Shown piece after piece: positions 22,345 to 33,536 of a stretch of 64,000 bases of DNA; the first letter of the stretch is position 1; every line of letters starts with the position of its first letter. The stretch is from Botryosphaeria dothidea (lineage: Eukaryota; Ascomycota; Dothideomycetes; Botryosphaeriales; Botryosphaeriaceae). Where the stretch lies: NCBI GenBank assembly GCA_011503125.2, contig WWBZ02000002.1, forward strand, positions 124,001 through 188,000, in the 5' to 3' direction. A program made the translations under genes and the position numbers. Below the pieces are notes generated by a model. The model worked only from the letters and a program-made list of their open reading frames with translations, ran no database searches and had not been told where the DNA came from.

Positions 22345-24262
22345 ATGAAAGTTTCCAAGAGACATTCAGCAGCCATCTGCCTTGTCCCGTGGGCCGTCAG
22401 AGTTGTTTCCGCAAATGGTCCGGCAGATGGTGCAACTTCGGCAGACACATTTAGACGGCGCGCCGGACATACTAGTGAGTGTTGCATCACACGACTTCTT
22501 GTCCTCGCAATTATTGACATCCGCCGACCGCACTCGTGGGCAAATACCTGTACATCGATGGCGGAGACTTTTCGACAGAAGTTGATGGCAACACTTCATA
22601 CCACTACTGTGCGTATTCTGCTTCTGAAGAGTGCAGTGGTCCAAAGTTGACTGGTGGTCTTACCGAAAAGCTACGACTATACTCTCAATTGATCTTTCCC
22701 AGGATTGGACAAATGAGACCGTGACCTACAAGTCAACAACTAAACCCGACGATGTACCAAATCTTACCGGCACTGGACTCTGGTACAACGAGGATGACAA
22801 TATCGTTTATTCTGGATTTGCTGGTTCGCTCTCTAAATTCTCCTCCAGGGATCCTTATCCCATGGGACTGTGGTTATTCGAGCTGGACGGTAGTGGAGGT
22901 GGTTCTTGGGATGTTGCAATCCAGTCAACCAATACTGCGTTTGACAGCATCACAAGAGCTTACATGTCGCTCTCAGCGTACGGTGGAGGTACTGGGCTCA
23001 TGCTGGGAGGAGCTTCGACATTGAAATCAAGCACAGGGACCGAGGATCTGGACCAGACAATTTTACCTTTGAGAGGCATGGTGGCTTTCAACATGACAAC
23101 AAAGACGTTGACCAACGTGACTGTGAATGAGCCGCGCTTCCATGGGAGGATCGAGGAAGGCCGCTTGCACTACGTCCCAGTATTCGGACCCAAAGGTGCA
23201 TTCGTCGTTATGGGCGGAGGACCAGAACAGTTCACGGAGTACTCCGACTTCTTCAGCTTTGACATTGTCTCAATATACGATCCGGATTCTGGTCAATGGT
23301 GGGACCAAAAGACTACTGGAAACACTCCGGATGCACGAAAAGGGTTCTTTCTGAGCGGCGTAGCCTCCGTCAACGGCACATACAAAATATTCATGTACGG
23401 GGGGTACCCGGGAACAACTGGGACCGACGCTATCGCTTACGACCAGGTATTCATCTTGACACTTCCTGCATTCCACAGGATCCAAGTTGACTACCTGGCC
23501 GAGCATCCTCGGCGTGAACACACCTGTACCGCAGTTGGTGGAAGCCAGATCCTGACGCTGGGCGGATTCGATTCTTCAACCACAGACCAGACGGCAACGA
23601 ACTATCAGAGCATGCTCGAAAGTGCAGACCCCTTCAAGCAAGGGATCTGCATATTCAACATGACGAGCCTGGAGTTCCAGGATGGATACAAGGCGGACTC
23701 GCTGAACGCCTCCACCTACACATCCTTCGAGTTGATCCAATTCTATTACCTGCAAAAGTAAATCGCAGAAACCGCCGTTGATCCAGCCGTACTCACATCA
23801 GGCAGTGATCGAGAACCAAGTTGGAACGCCACTTCCCTCAAACGAGTCTTCTCCACTACGAACTTCCCAACTTCTTCATCCTCTTCCGCACCGTCTTCGT
23901 CCTCTACCGCCGCCTCTTCCCAGGCCACGGATTCCACCAGCTCCGGTCCCACTCTCCGGCCAGCCGGAATTGTTGGTGTTGTCATAGGCTCTGTAGCCGG
24001 TGTCGCGCTCATCGCTGGTATGCTTCTGTTCTACCGCCAGTGGCGCAGAGCTCGTGGTCTGCGTACTGTTACTTCGGATGATGATTGCTATTGGCGGCCC
24101 CAGGATATACCGGCAGAGCTTCACGGGGATGGCACAGCAGAGTTGCACGCACAAGGGAGAGTAGCAGAGCTACAGAGTGGCAGGGGCGGGATGACGCATG
24201 AGAAGGACGGAAGGGAAGTGGCTGCGGAGTTGGCGGCAGACGGTGGAGGTGCACGGAGGTAA
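22345..24262 (+). CDS. Kelch-repeat single-pass membrane protein
   Basis: Exons 22345-22474, 22534-22608, 22671-23757 and 23806-24262 give 582 aa. A signal peptide (MKVSKRHSAAICLVPWAVRV) is followed by beta-propeller blades: KYLYIDGGDFST, LLVLGG-type strands such as GAFVVMGGG, YKIFMYGGYPG and CTAVGGSQILTLGG. Then come a Ser-rich stalk, a TM segment (AGIVGVVIGSVAGVALIAGM) and a cytosolic tail with spaced Glu-Leu units (PAEL, TAEL, VAEL, AAEL) and HEKDG. Many N-glycosylation sites (NMTT, NVT, NGT) suit an extracellular propeller. The first intron is odd: the phase-correct junction that keeps the conserved YIDGG ends in AC, not AG. An in-frame AG at 22565-22566 would delete that strand. Family function is unknown. 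Confidence 0.8.
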
Positions 24263-24676
24263 AGAGGATGGGAAAGAGGAGCTTTGATTGAAAACGTAAT
24301 GATTTTTTCCGACTGCTGATTATTCCTTTTTCGAACTTTTCTTTGAGAGAGAGATATTGGCGAGCATGGTGAGGAGATGGTCTCCGTAGTAACGGTGTTG
24401 CACAGAACACACAAGCCATGCAGCTCCCGACCAAAAGCTTCCCAACACAGTATCACAAAAGATCCAGCCGAATCCGAAATCTGAACTAAGCATGCTTGTC
24501 GCTACCACTACCGGGATAAGCCGTGGCGAAGCTCAAGATAGAAGCTCTAGCGCGCCGCAACGTGGGGGCCAAAGGCGTGCGGCTGACCACCATCATCCCG
24601 CGGTTAAAGGCCACTTTCAGCCTCCGCCGCCCGCTTACCGTAAACCTTTTGCACAGCTCAACGCTCGCGGCGAGAG
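24263..24676. other. Intergenic region upstream of the 1300-aa gene
   Basis: About 410 nt, the 3' UTR of the kelch gene and the next promoter. Nothing else seen. Confidence 0.4.
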
Positions 24677-27600
24677 ATGTCTGGCATCGGCGATATCATC
24701 GCCGTTGCGCAGCTGGGCTACAAGTTCGCGGAAGGGCTCAAGAGCTACATCGACGAGGTCGGCGCCGCTCAGGAAAGTATCAAGGCCCTGGTGATCGAGG
24801 TGGAGCAGGCATCGAACCACGTGCAAGGCCTGTCCGAACTGATCCAGGGAGACAAAAACACCGGTTTCTTGACGCCCGTCGGCCTGAAGGAGTGCAATCG
24901 GCTTTCGTTTGCGTTTAGGGAGACCATCTTCGAGTTTCACAGCCGGCTACTTGTCAACCCCAGCGCCAGCGACGACCCCGACAAGGTAGCGGCTGAGCTC
25001 TTGGACCTATCGAGGTGGCGGAAGTGGTACTGGCCGATCTTCAGAAAAACACTGGAGGAGCCGAGAGCACGTCTTGGAGAGCTGAAGTTGGAATTGCAGC
25101 TGTTGATGGTCACCGCAACAGCCCACAAATTGTGAGTGCTATTCTTTCCCGATATTCCAATCAATGGCTTACGCTGCATTCAGGTCCAAGATGCCGTTGA
25201 CACAAGAAGTTGAGAAGAAGCAAGAAGATGCGCAGGCAAAACTTAAGAGACTCACCCGAATCAAGGAGAAGGCTGCATCAAGACACAGAAGAGCACAGGC
25301 AAAACAGTCAGCACGAGCTCCAAGGGCCCGATCCGCCTCACCTGATAGTTTGTTAACAGCTTTGTCCTCGTCTGACAGTTCTTTCTCCTCGGATGATGAC
25401 ATGCTGGAATATTTTGTGGAGTTCCTTGACGCGAAGAAGCAGACCGCAGAGCTTGAACGCAGGCAGTATCAGCTTTACTTGATGAACAAAGAGTTAGAAG
25501 CAAGGGAAAAAGACGAGAGGGAGAAGAGACTTCTTGCGCAAGCGGAAAAGATGGAAAAGGAAGCTGAAAAGCAAAGAAGAAAAGAGGAGGCCAGGAAAGA
25601 AGCGCTTGCTGAGCTGGAAAAAGAGCGCATTGCGCATGAGCAAAGGCAGAAGCAACAAGTGGAACAGAAAGACAGGATCCGCGGGGCGATGGAGGAGGCG
25701 GGATTTGAAGAAGAAAAAGTAAAAGAAGTCATGGACAGGCTTGAAGATATCACGGAATCCGATGTGCGATTCGACCCCGTCTCCTTGCTCAGATCTCAAG
25801 CCGGCGCCCCCGAGAACACTCAAACTGCAGAATCGACTGTGAGCGAGCCTGTCGGAGGTTCTTCCTCGTCTTCGCGGTAAGTGAAATTCCTCTGTACTCC
25901 GACATCTCTGAATTACCTGACATTCGGTGATAGCCAATCTAAGCCATGGAAGGGATTGTTCCGCCGGAAAGACTCGACCACCCCGTCAATATTCGCAGAC
26001 TTTACCGGGGATGAAATTCCAACGACTCAGCAGCCCGTGCTGGAAGCCTGGTCTTTGGAAGTTCCTAGGATAAGAGTTCCCCTGCCAATGGCAACTCTCT
26101 TGAAAATGGTCAAGAAGCAGGATAACAAAACCATGCTGAAGAACTTAAATTTACTACCGAAATCCCTCAAAGAAGAATTTCATAATCTCATGGAGGATAA
26201 GAATCTTGAAACATCGCAGTACACATGGCAGCTTGTCGGAATTGAGATTACGAAACACAGAGTGCGCATCGGTCTCTTCAGCTACTCGGAAGGAGGAATT
26301 TCTGTCTTGGTGATCATCCAGAGACAGAATAACGGCAATTCAGACACCTCGGTGTGGCCTAAGGGACCGCGAGGGAACAGAAGCAATGTGGTTCTATCCT
26401 CTGGCACAGCCCCCCCTATGCAAAAGCTTCCGTCAATCCTAAAGAAACCGGTAGACCCATTGTCTGCGGAGAAGCAGCCAGAGGCTGTACCTTCGGTGGA
26501 ATCCCGTGTCCGGATCAGCTCGGAGTCACCAGAAGTCAATTATGCAGAGTCAGAAGGGACGCAGGATACTGCTATTGACCCATACTCTTTGGAAGAACGC
26601 TCTCCAAACTCTACATCGCGTTCATCGGCGGTGTTTAACTCTCCGAGTAGACGAGCGCACATGTTACCAGAACTTTCTTCCTCGAAGGGAAGGGTAACCA
26701 ACCCCTATACATACAATAGCCCTGAAGGTGCTTCCGAAATGTACGATAGCCCGTCAAGTATCCGAAATCGACAACGGAGCCGCAGCAGGGATTCAAGACA
26801 TACCTACGAAGACTACCACGATGCATTGTCGGCGATTCGCAGGAAATTCGAAGAAGACTACCCAGGCTACCCTACTGGAACACGTGGTTATTCACCTTCC
26901 CGGCTTGGTCCGCGCAGTTCTTATCATGACCCGTATATACCTAGTATCGACGAACGGGTTGCCTCCCGCTCTAGCCATTATGATGATATACCAGGCTATG
27001 ATCCAGATGATTACACCTACCGGCCACGGGGCAGACTCCCTCCCAGACGGACATCCACGCTGGACTCACTTGATGATTACCGAAGCTATCCAGGTATCTC
27101 TCCGCAGGGCAGGCCAAGCCCAAATATCCACATTTACAACACCGCCGACAGGAATTCTTCGAGGCTCAGATCCCCTGATTCCCGGAGGGTCTACGAGGAG
27201 TTAGCCGAGGACTGGAACACTTCACGGAGAAGCCGACCACGTCACCGAGAGAGCATAGAGAGGGAAATAACAATCGACCGACGTCCCCCTCCTCCACCAG
27301 GACTTCACCAAATGTCTCCCTACGGCCCTCCCGCCGCTCCCCCGGACAACTTCTCATCCGAGTTTCACAGATCACCCAGCCCGCGCCGTCGTCGCCGCAG
27401 TAGCCTGGATTCTTACGACGTCATGTTCAATCCGCCACGCATGTTCTACGGCGACTCGGCGGGCGACAACCAGATGTCCTCGCCTCCGGCTTATCCGCAA
27501 TCACCAGCAGGCCCCATCAGACGCACGACGATGAGCCCAGACCGCAGACCGGGAGGAGGGAACGAGATGGCTCTCGTGCTGCGCGACCACTTTGTCAACG

Positions 27601-28752
27601 AAGAATTCGAGAGGTTGAAGAAAAGAGCAAAGAAGCACGCGCACCGCCAGCCGTCCGTTAGGAAGAAGTCGGGAGATGACTATAGCGGAGACGATCGGGG
27701 TCGCTCGGAGAGAAGGTCTCGGAGAGAAGGGAGGAAGGCGACGATTGAGGACTACGACGAGAGCGACGGTGCTGGGTCGGAGGTCCTCGATAAGTACAAG
27801 TCAATGTTTAACCCGAATTACGAGCCTCCGGTGGTGAATGGGACTGCGAAAGCGAAGGGCTCTGGGCCAGCACGGGGCGCCTGGAGGGACAGTGATTTTT
27901 GGGGGCATTCACTCTCGGCGAAGGTGGATTCAGGTATTGTTGCGGCAGAAGATGAGGATGAGGAGGAAGATCTTTGGGCTATGCCCAAGAAGAGCAAGAA
28001 AAAGAAGGCCATCGAGGATGAAGATGTGTCTCCCCCACCTCCGCCCAATCCAGAACCACTGGCTGCTGCGGGGACTTTGGCGGAAGATGACTGGGGCTGG
28101 GCATTTGGAACGAAGAAGACTGGCAAGAAGGAAGCGAAGGAAGACAAGGCTGGCCCAGGCCTGGAACAGAAGCTCGAAACCAACAATTCTCCTGAGCTTG
28201 AGACTGAGCCTGAGACAAGACTAGCCTCCTTCCTGGAGACAGCCGCTGAGGACGAATGGGGAGGATGGTCTTTTCGCCGAAAGGACAAGAAATCTCCGGA
28301 GGAAAAAGTAAATCCTGAACCGCAACCACCTACCTCACAGGAATCCGGATTGCAAACTGAAGATGAATGGGGAGCTTTCGCGAGTTCCGGTCGGAAGAAA
28401 AAGAAAAAGAGGAAAAGTGAGACTGAAATCTACCTACTAACAGGGGAATCTGTTGTGATGAACCATTCTTACGGGGGGGTAGATACCCCAAAAGTAGCAG
28501 CATGGACATCATCCGATGATGATAAGGACATTGAGAGAGCCTCTGAAGTTCAGACAAGGGAGCAGGAAGTTACTGTTGTTGAAGAACTGTAGGTAAGACG
28601 GATTGGAGATTACACGCTGTGTATAATTTCACGCTTGCTAACATCCCTACAGGATATCGGAGGAAAAGGGTACTGCTGAGTATAGCACAGTCAGCATAAC
28701 CGATGAAGCACGTAATGGTATTTTCAGCTCTGAACCGCTTGTAATTGAGTAG
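24677..28752 (+). CDS. Large unknown protein: helical N-domain, coiled coil, disordered middle, W/Lys repeats
   Basis: Four exons (24677-25131, 25184-25876, 25934-28588, 28653-28752) total 3903 nt and encode 1300 aa. The last exon adds 33 residues ending SSEPLVIE, because the apparent TAG at 28590 lies inside a 64-nt intron (gtaggt..ctacag). The N-terminus (MSGIGDIIAVAQLGYKFAEG) resembles the fungal helical N-terminal domain found on STAND and PigL-type proteins. A strongly charged coiled coil spans about residues 245-340. A conserved-looking block follows (EAWSLEVPRIRVPLPMATLL, then QYTWQLVGIEI). A long Arg/Ser/Tyr/Pro-rich disordered region comes next. Near the C-terminus are four copies of an acidic-Trp-aromatic-Lys unit (EEDLWAMPKKSKKKK, EDDWGWAFGTKKTGKK, EDEWGGWSFRRKDKK, EDEWGAFASSGRKKKKK). 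No enzyme motif was found, so a scaffold or regulator is likely. Confidence 0.8.
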
Positions 28753-28894
28753 AGTAATAGTACACACCAACTGAGTGGATTTGAAGACGGCCTGTTGCTT
28801 GTTCCAAAGTTCCGGGGATCATATGCTGGTCTGTGCCTGCTTTGAACTTAAATCTAAAGGCGTGGTCTCAGGTTTCTTAATATCACGCCTCTGT

Positions 28895-29602
28895 TCAGAG
28901 ACTTCCTCCATCCTCCCCTATGTCTACCCAGTCATTCCCCATCCGCCAGTGCAATATTGTACTTAGCACAGACCCAACCAACCAACCCCACGGAGCTGTC
29001 ATAAAGGCCCACATCCTCAAATCATAGATCTCGGAAAAGTGAAGAACTGCGGCAATAGTAGTGGCACTCAATGTGCCATAGCGGATTTCTTGTCGGAAGG
29101 GTTGATTGTACTCAAGCGAATGCACCCAGAAAGCGCTGATCAGGAAAGTAAATAGCGCAACGTAGAATATCTGGTTATGATAGTGCGATATCAAGCTTGA
29201 TGGGATGAATGGCGTGATATTTCTAATGAGCATGGCGTACTACGCTCTGTCAATCCAAGTCGACCAGACCTTAACAGACATTTGACTTACAGCCCTATTT
29301 GGCCAGGCCAATTCTTCCATATGATATGAATCTTTCATTTTTGAGTCGATGGATGGATTGAGTCCAAATGATTGAGACGGTAGATGGCCATTCAAGCTCT
29401 GTCGGGCATCTGCATCGATGCGGGTCAGAGCAGCGGAGCAAAGCGCCATGAGTGAGTACAGAATGAGGAACGCAATTGCACGGCTGCGAGAATCGGCGTC
29501 GTGATTCTCCAACTGCCTAAGGGCACGGGGCCGCCATAACACACGGAACGGAATCATTGGTAGGAGTTTATGCAGTCTTGGTGCATGCAAAGAGAAAATC
29601 AA
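28895..29602 (-). CDS. Small integral membrane protein, about four TM segments
   Basis: Two exons (29602-29291, 29239-28895) with a 51-nt intron (gtaagt..gcgtag) encode 218 aa. I do not recognise the family. Hydrophobic segments are AIAFLILYSLMALCSAAL (exon 1), FYVALFTFLISAFWV, then TLSATTIAAVLHFS and WAFMTAPWGWLVGSVLSTI (exon 2). A loop rich in charged residues links the first two. The splice is phase 0 and both exons end in membrane-like sequence, which supports the join. It is tail-to-tail with the 1300-aa gene, the 3' ends about 140 nt apart. Confidence 0.68.
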
Positions 29603-30099
29603 GTGCGGAAAGAACGATGAAAGAGCAGTCTCGATAATTTACAATCACTCCAAGCTGATCAAACCATACCCTTCTCCGTGCATTTATAAGGTACTTTTAT
29701 TTCACTTCTGCCTAACGGAACGTGGACATCTGGCGTGCTGTGTCTTTATCAGGCAACAGAATAATGCGGGAGGATTCGACGATCCCTCAGCCAAGGGGCA
29801 GTGCAGCGTCATCGATGGAACTACATCCTGGTCAGCACGCCTTCCTGATGAATGAGTCAACACACTAGCTAAACTTGTGAATGTTTAATTCTTTAAATCG
29901 ATGGGCTCTACGAATAGCAGACAGGAAATGGAGAAAGGAAGGGGAAGTAAACATAGACACACTCTCGCCGTGCGAACTTGACTTGATGCGCTCCAAAAAG
30001 TGCTGGGTGTTAGAAGGCTTGTGCTGAGTGAGTTAAATTAACTATGCTGTCTATTTCTTGAAGGTATCCTACAATATGTTCATTGTTTGTACAATATTC
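29603..30099. other. Intergenic region, about 500 nt
   Basis: Upstream of the membrane protein and downstream of the EngB gene. AT-rich, with no gene seen. Confidence 0.4.
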
Positions 30100-31356
30100 T
30101 TATGCCTCTTCCAGACCCGCAGCTTGCAGAATAGCCCACCGGAGCCCATTGATTCCAAGCTTATCGAACTTCTCTGGGCCGTCTGCACGAACCGATTTCA
30201 TAGAGCTGACGGCTAGGATCTCTCCTAGTGCCGGCAGTCCCCTTCCCGTTTTCTCCCTGTGCAGCAATTCTTCCCTCATCTTGGTTTGTGCCTGTTCGAG
30301 CTTCAACAATCCCTTCCTCAACTTCTCCTTCGAATTCGTCCTGAGCTTTGCCATTACGAGCTTATCCGCCTTGCTCAGCACCACCTGATGGGGCACGCCA
30401 TTCAGCTCCAAAAGATCCAATAGCTGCCGATCCGTATGCTTCATCCCGTGTTCCGCGTCCACCAGCACAAAGGCCCTCCGCAGCTGTTTCCTCTTGGTCA
30501 GATACTTCACAATCTCCTCTCCCCACTCGACCTTGCTCGCGTGCCCATGTCCTGGCATATCCACCACCGCCACGCCCTTCCCGGGCCCGATCCACCTCTC
30601 CCTCTCCACACCCTTAATCACATCCCCATGCATATCCGTCTGGGGCGCCTTCACCCCGCCCTCGACGCCCTCGCCCACAAGAAACACGTTCATCGTCCGC
30701 GTCTTGCCCGCGCGATTCGACACCTTCGCCGTGCCGACATCCCCACTGTCCCCGGACCCGCGACTGCGGCGACCAAACAGCGCGTTCAGCAAGCTGCTCT
30801 TGCCGACGTTGCTGCGCCCGAGAAACGCGACCTCGAGCAGGGGGCTATCCTGCGGGAACTGGCGGAACGACGCGCAGGTGAAGACGTAGCGGGGGCTGCC
30901 CTTCACGAAGAAGGCGCGCGCGCGCTCCAGCTGCGCGTCCGTCGGCGGCAGCGTCGTGATGTACGCGTGCGGCTCGTGCGGGCGCGGGTACGTCGCGCGC
31001 AGGGCGTCGAGCGGGTCCGGGGGCGCGGCGGCGCCCTTTCGCTGCTGTTGCGCGGCGAGGTGGCGCTCGATGTCGGCGGCGCGCGAGCGCTCCTCAGCGG
31101 CGAGCTCGTCGGGCGAGAGGAGGTCGGCTGGGGGTGAGGACGGGAGGTGCGAGCGGATGGGCTGCGGTTTGGACGCTCGGCTGAGGTGCCGCTGGATGAG
31201 CAGCCGGTTGATGGGCTCCGTGTCGAAGTGGCGGGCTGGAATGCGCGGCGTTGCGATGCGGATGCTACTGCGTGCATACGTCGGCGTGGGGCTTGTCGAG
31301 AGCAGGCGTCGCGTGCAGCGCAGGCAGGTGAAGGGCGTGGGCGCACATTGTGGCAT
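30100..31356 (-). CDS. EngB/YihA-type GTPase, probably mitochondrial
   Basis: An intronless 418-aa frame. Residues 1-50 are rich in Arg, Ser and Thr with almost no acidic residues, as expected for a mitochondrial presequence. The GTPase core starts near residue 160. G1 is FLGRSNVGKSSLLNALFG (about 178-195), G3 is VVDMPGHGHASK, G4 is VLSKADK and G5 is AVSSMKS. The G1 sequence and DMPGHG mark the EngB branch of TRAFAC GTPases, which aids large-subunit ribosome assembly in bacteria. The yeast relative Mrx8 is mitochondrial. The family core is about 200 aa, so the first 150 residues are a fungal extension. A loop between G1 and G3 (SRGSGDSGDVG and the following 40 residues) is longer than in bacteria. 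Divergent from FMC1 with 226 nt between start codons. Confidence 0.9.
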   Translation of the reverse strand: MPQCAPTPFTCLRCTRRLLSTSPTPTYARSSIRIATPRIPARHFDTEPINRLLIQRHLSRASKPQPIRSHLPSSPPADLLSPDELAAEERSRAADIERHLAAQQQRKGAAAPPDPLDALRATYPRPHEPHAYITTLPPTDAQLERARAFFVKGSPRYVFTCASFRQFPQDSPLLEVAFLGRSNVGKSSLLNALFGRRSRGSGDSGDVGTAKVSNRAGKTRTMNVFLVGEGVEGGVKAPQTDMHGDVIKGVERERWIGPGKGVAVVDMPGHGHASKVEWGEEIVKYLTKRKQLRRAFVLVDAEHGMKHTDRQLLDLLELNGVPHQVVLSKADKLVMAKLRTNSKEKLRKGLLKLEQAQTKMREELLHREKTGRGLPALGEILAVSSMKSVRADGPEKFDKLGINGLRWAILQAAGLEEA

Positions 31357-31582
31357 TGTTGTAAATGCGGAGGGAGGAATTTGTGTGTGAAGACTTTTTC
31401 ACGGCATGGTGGTGGTTGTTTGGTGGTTCGGAGTTGAAGCTTTCGCCGCCGCAGCAAAGCTCCAGACAATTTGTCTCCGCATCACTTCTGAACATTTCTA
31501 CCTACGGTTCGACACTCGCCGGCGGCTGCCACCCTCCAACACATCGCTCGAACGGGACGAATTACCGTCCGCCGAAGAAGAA
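31357..31582. promoter_or_regulatory. Short divergent promoter shared by EngB GTPase and FMC1
   Basis: 226 nt separate the two start codons, so the leaders and core promoters of two mitochondrial genes must share or closely flank each other. No defined factor site was recognised. Confidence 0.5.
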
Positions 31583-31960
31583 ATGTCCGCAACAGCATCA
31601 CTACAAATTCGCTCCCTCTATCGACGCCTCCTGCGCGAGCTGCCCGCACGCTCGCCCAAGGTCGCGCCCTCCACCCGCGCCTCGCAACCCGTCCTGTCCA
31701 ACCCGTCGCCGCTGCAAAAACACATCCGCACACAGCTCTCGACGCCGCCTGCCGACCATACCACACGCGCACCGACACTTGAAGAGATGGAGCAGTTCGT
31801 GCAATACGTCAAGGCGCAGCGCATGTACATCACCCTGCTGGAGCGCTACAACCCGGGCATGAACATGGACGAGGAGGAGCGCGTAAGGTTGACGGCAAGG
31901 CGAGTGGGCATGGATCTGCCAATTGAGGCGGACGTGCCAGGAAAGGGGGACAAGAATTGA
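31583..31960 (+). CDS. FMC1: Mitochondrial F1-ATPase assembly factor Fmc1 (LYR family)
   Basis: Intronless, 125 aa. The start MSATASLQIRSLYRRLLREL carries the LYR tripeptide followed by the basic residues of LYR-motif proteins. Downstream come NPSPLQKHIRTQL and the conserved block MEQFVQYVKAQRMYITLLERYNPG, then MNMDEEERVRLTARRVGMDLP, which is the typical C-terminal pattern of fungal Fmc1. Fmc1 assists assembly or stability of the F1 sector of ATP synthase in the matrix, acting with Atp12. The Met at 31583 was chosen because it begins the conserved N-terminus; the open frame extends upstream to 31406 without conserved sequence. Confidence 0.88.
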   Translation: MSATASLQIRSLYRRLLRELPARSPKVAPSTRASQPVLSNPSPLQKHIRTQLSTPPADHTTRAPTLEEMEQFVQYVKAQRMYITLLERYNPGMNMDEEERVRLTARRVGMDLPIEADVPGKGDKN

Positions 31961-33536
31961 GCTGGGAATGGATATCAAGCTTTGCGCATGGAGACAATGA
32001 GCAAGACGTCAGAGGTGGAGACACGTTTGTGTAGGATGTCCGCGCGGAGGAGGCAATCTTCTTGCCACGTGTTTGGCACGCTCGAGACGTCAGCGACATG
32101 ATAGAGAATGGGTTGCCGGAAAGTTGGTCAATTGTTGCCAGATGGGGTCATTGACGTCAGCCTTGCATACAGCTGAATGGCTTTGCGCGCCAGTTGCGGA
32201 CAGGACTGGGATGAGACAGTGACGCGGTGGATAAATTATTGGGATACCTGGGGATATCAATCAACCAGATATCGTAGATGCGGCATGCAAGGTACCGCAA
32301 GCAGATGCGAGTCCAGCCAGGCGCCTCATCTTTTTGCAATGGCAATTTGCGTTCTCTTTCTCATCAGCATATTTGTATATCAAGTGATGCGTGCCCGTCT
32401 CATGCCACCGAAGAGTAAGATATGTAAGAAATGTAACGAGATATACTTCCATAGAATTGAAGAACATTACCACAGTACGCTAGTATCACATCATAAGGGT
32501 TTGCATGTAATAATCTCACCACCCATTGTGGCACAATTGATTCTTCCTCGAGGCTCAACTCATGGTTGAGCCGTCAACGAAAAATTCATGTCCGTCAAGC
32601 AACTTTAAGTCAACTGAGACCTGTAGCAACGTCAGCATCTTGCTTTGACAAGTGAAATGTTGCAAAACAAGTGATCAAGAGGTGATGTCAGTCCAAAGCC
32701 TTTGTCAGAAGGCATTCTCATCAATGCATAAGCTATGTCGACCGTCGTGAGATAAAAAATGGGATCATCATGTGAATAGGGATGGGTGAAATAAAACGCG
32801 GAAGGCAGGACTTACGTAAAGAGATTGGGTAGAAAGAATTTGAGAATTCTCGTCGACGGATAAGGTTACAGCAGCGGCATCATAGAGCAATTACTAAGAG
32901 GCGTCAGATTCAGCACGTCTATCCACATGCGTTGACGGGAAGCAAGTCCACAAGATCAGACAAGACAGTCTCGTCTTCGCAGCCGGTCAAGGCGTGCTTG
33001 GACATATGCTTGTCAATTTGTAATGTCGTTTCATCATGAAAGGGAGTGCTGGAAAATTCAAGGAATGGCTTACCTTATGAACCGACCACCGGACTTGCTA
33101 TAACTGCTTAAACGCTATATCCGAAGACTAAAAATTTTCAGATTGCCTGGAAGTAACGTTAGCTATGTTCCAGATGTTCTTTCGATACCGAGGAATATGA
33201 ATGTAGATCAGTGAAGCATGAATGGTATTAAAAAGTTTGTGTCTGCATGGGAAACCCCAATAAGACTCGTCATCTAGTGTTCATCATAAAATGGGGACGT
33301 GCAAAGAGAAAATTTTTCCTTACCTATGCTGAGAGCCAGCCGTGGAGCCTCCGCTTGCAGCGTGCTCAATTGCACTGTCATCCAGGTATTCTCATATCCT
33401 GGAGCTTCGTCTCAGTACAGTATTCCGATAATTTCTGTAATCCGTGCAGAGATTTTGCCGAATCAGTGGGCGAGGTTTTCTAGGCCTGCCGCAATGTGGC
33501 ATATCCGTCATGCTAGTCGGAGCCCAGTGCCATTCA
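31961..33536. other. Gene-poor interval
   Basis: About 1.6 kb, AT-rich from 32.5 kb on. One 130-aa plus-strand frame (32177-32569) has a single hydrophobic stretch (AICVLFLISIFVYQVM) but no family resemblance, and I do not call it a gene. Confidence 0.4.

Noticed and set aside
32177..32569. 130-aa plus-strand frame with one hydrophobic segment
   Set aside because: Composition and lack of any family resemblance fit a chance frame; no splice context supports it.
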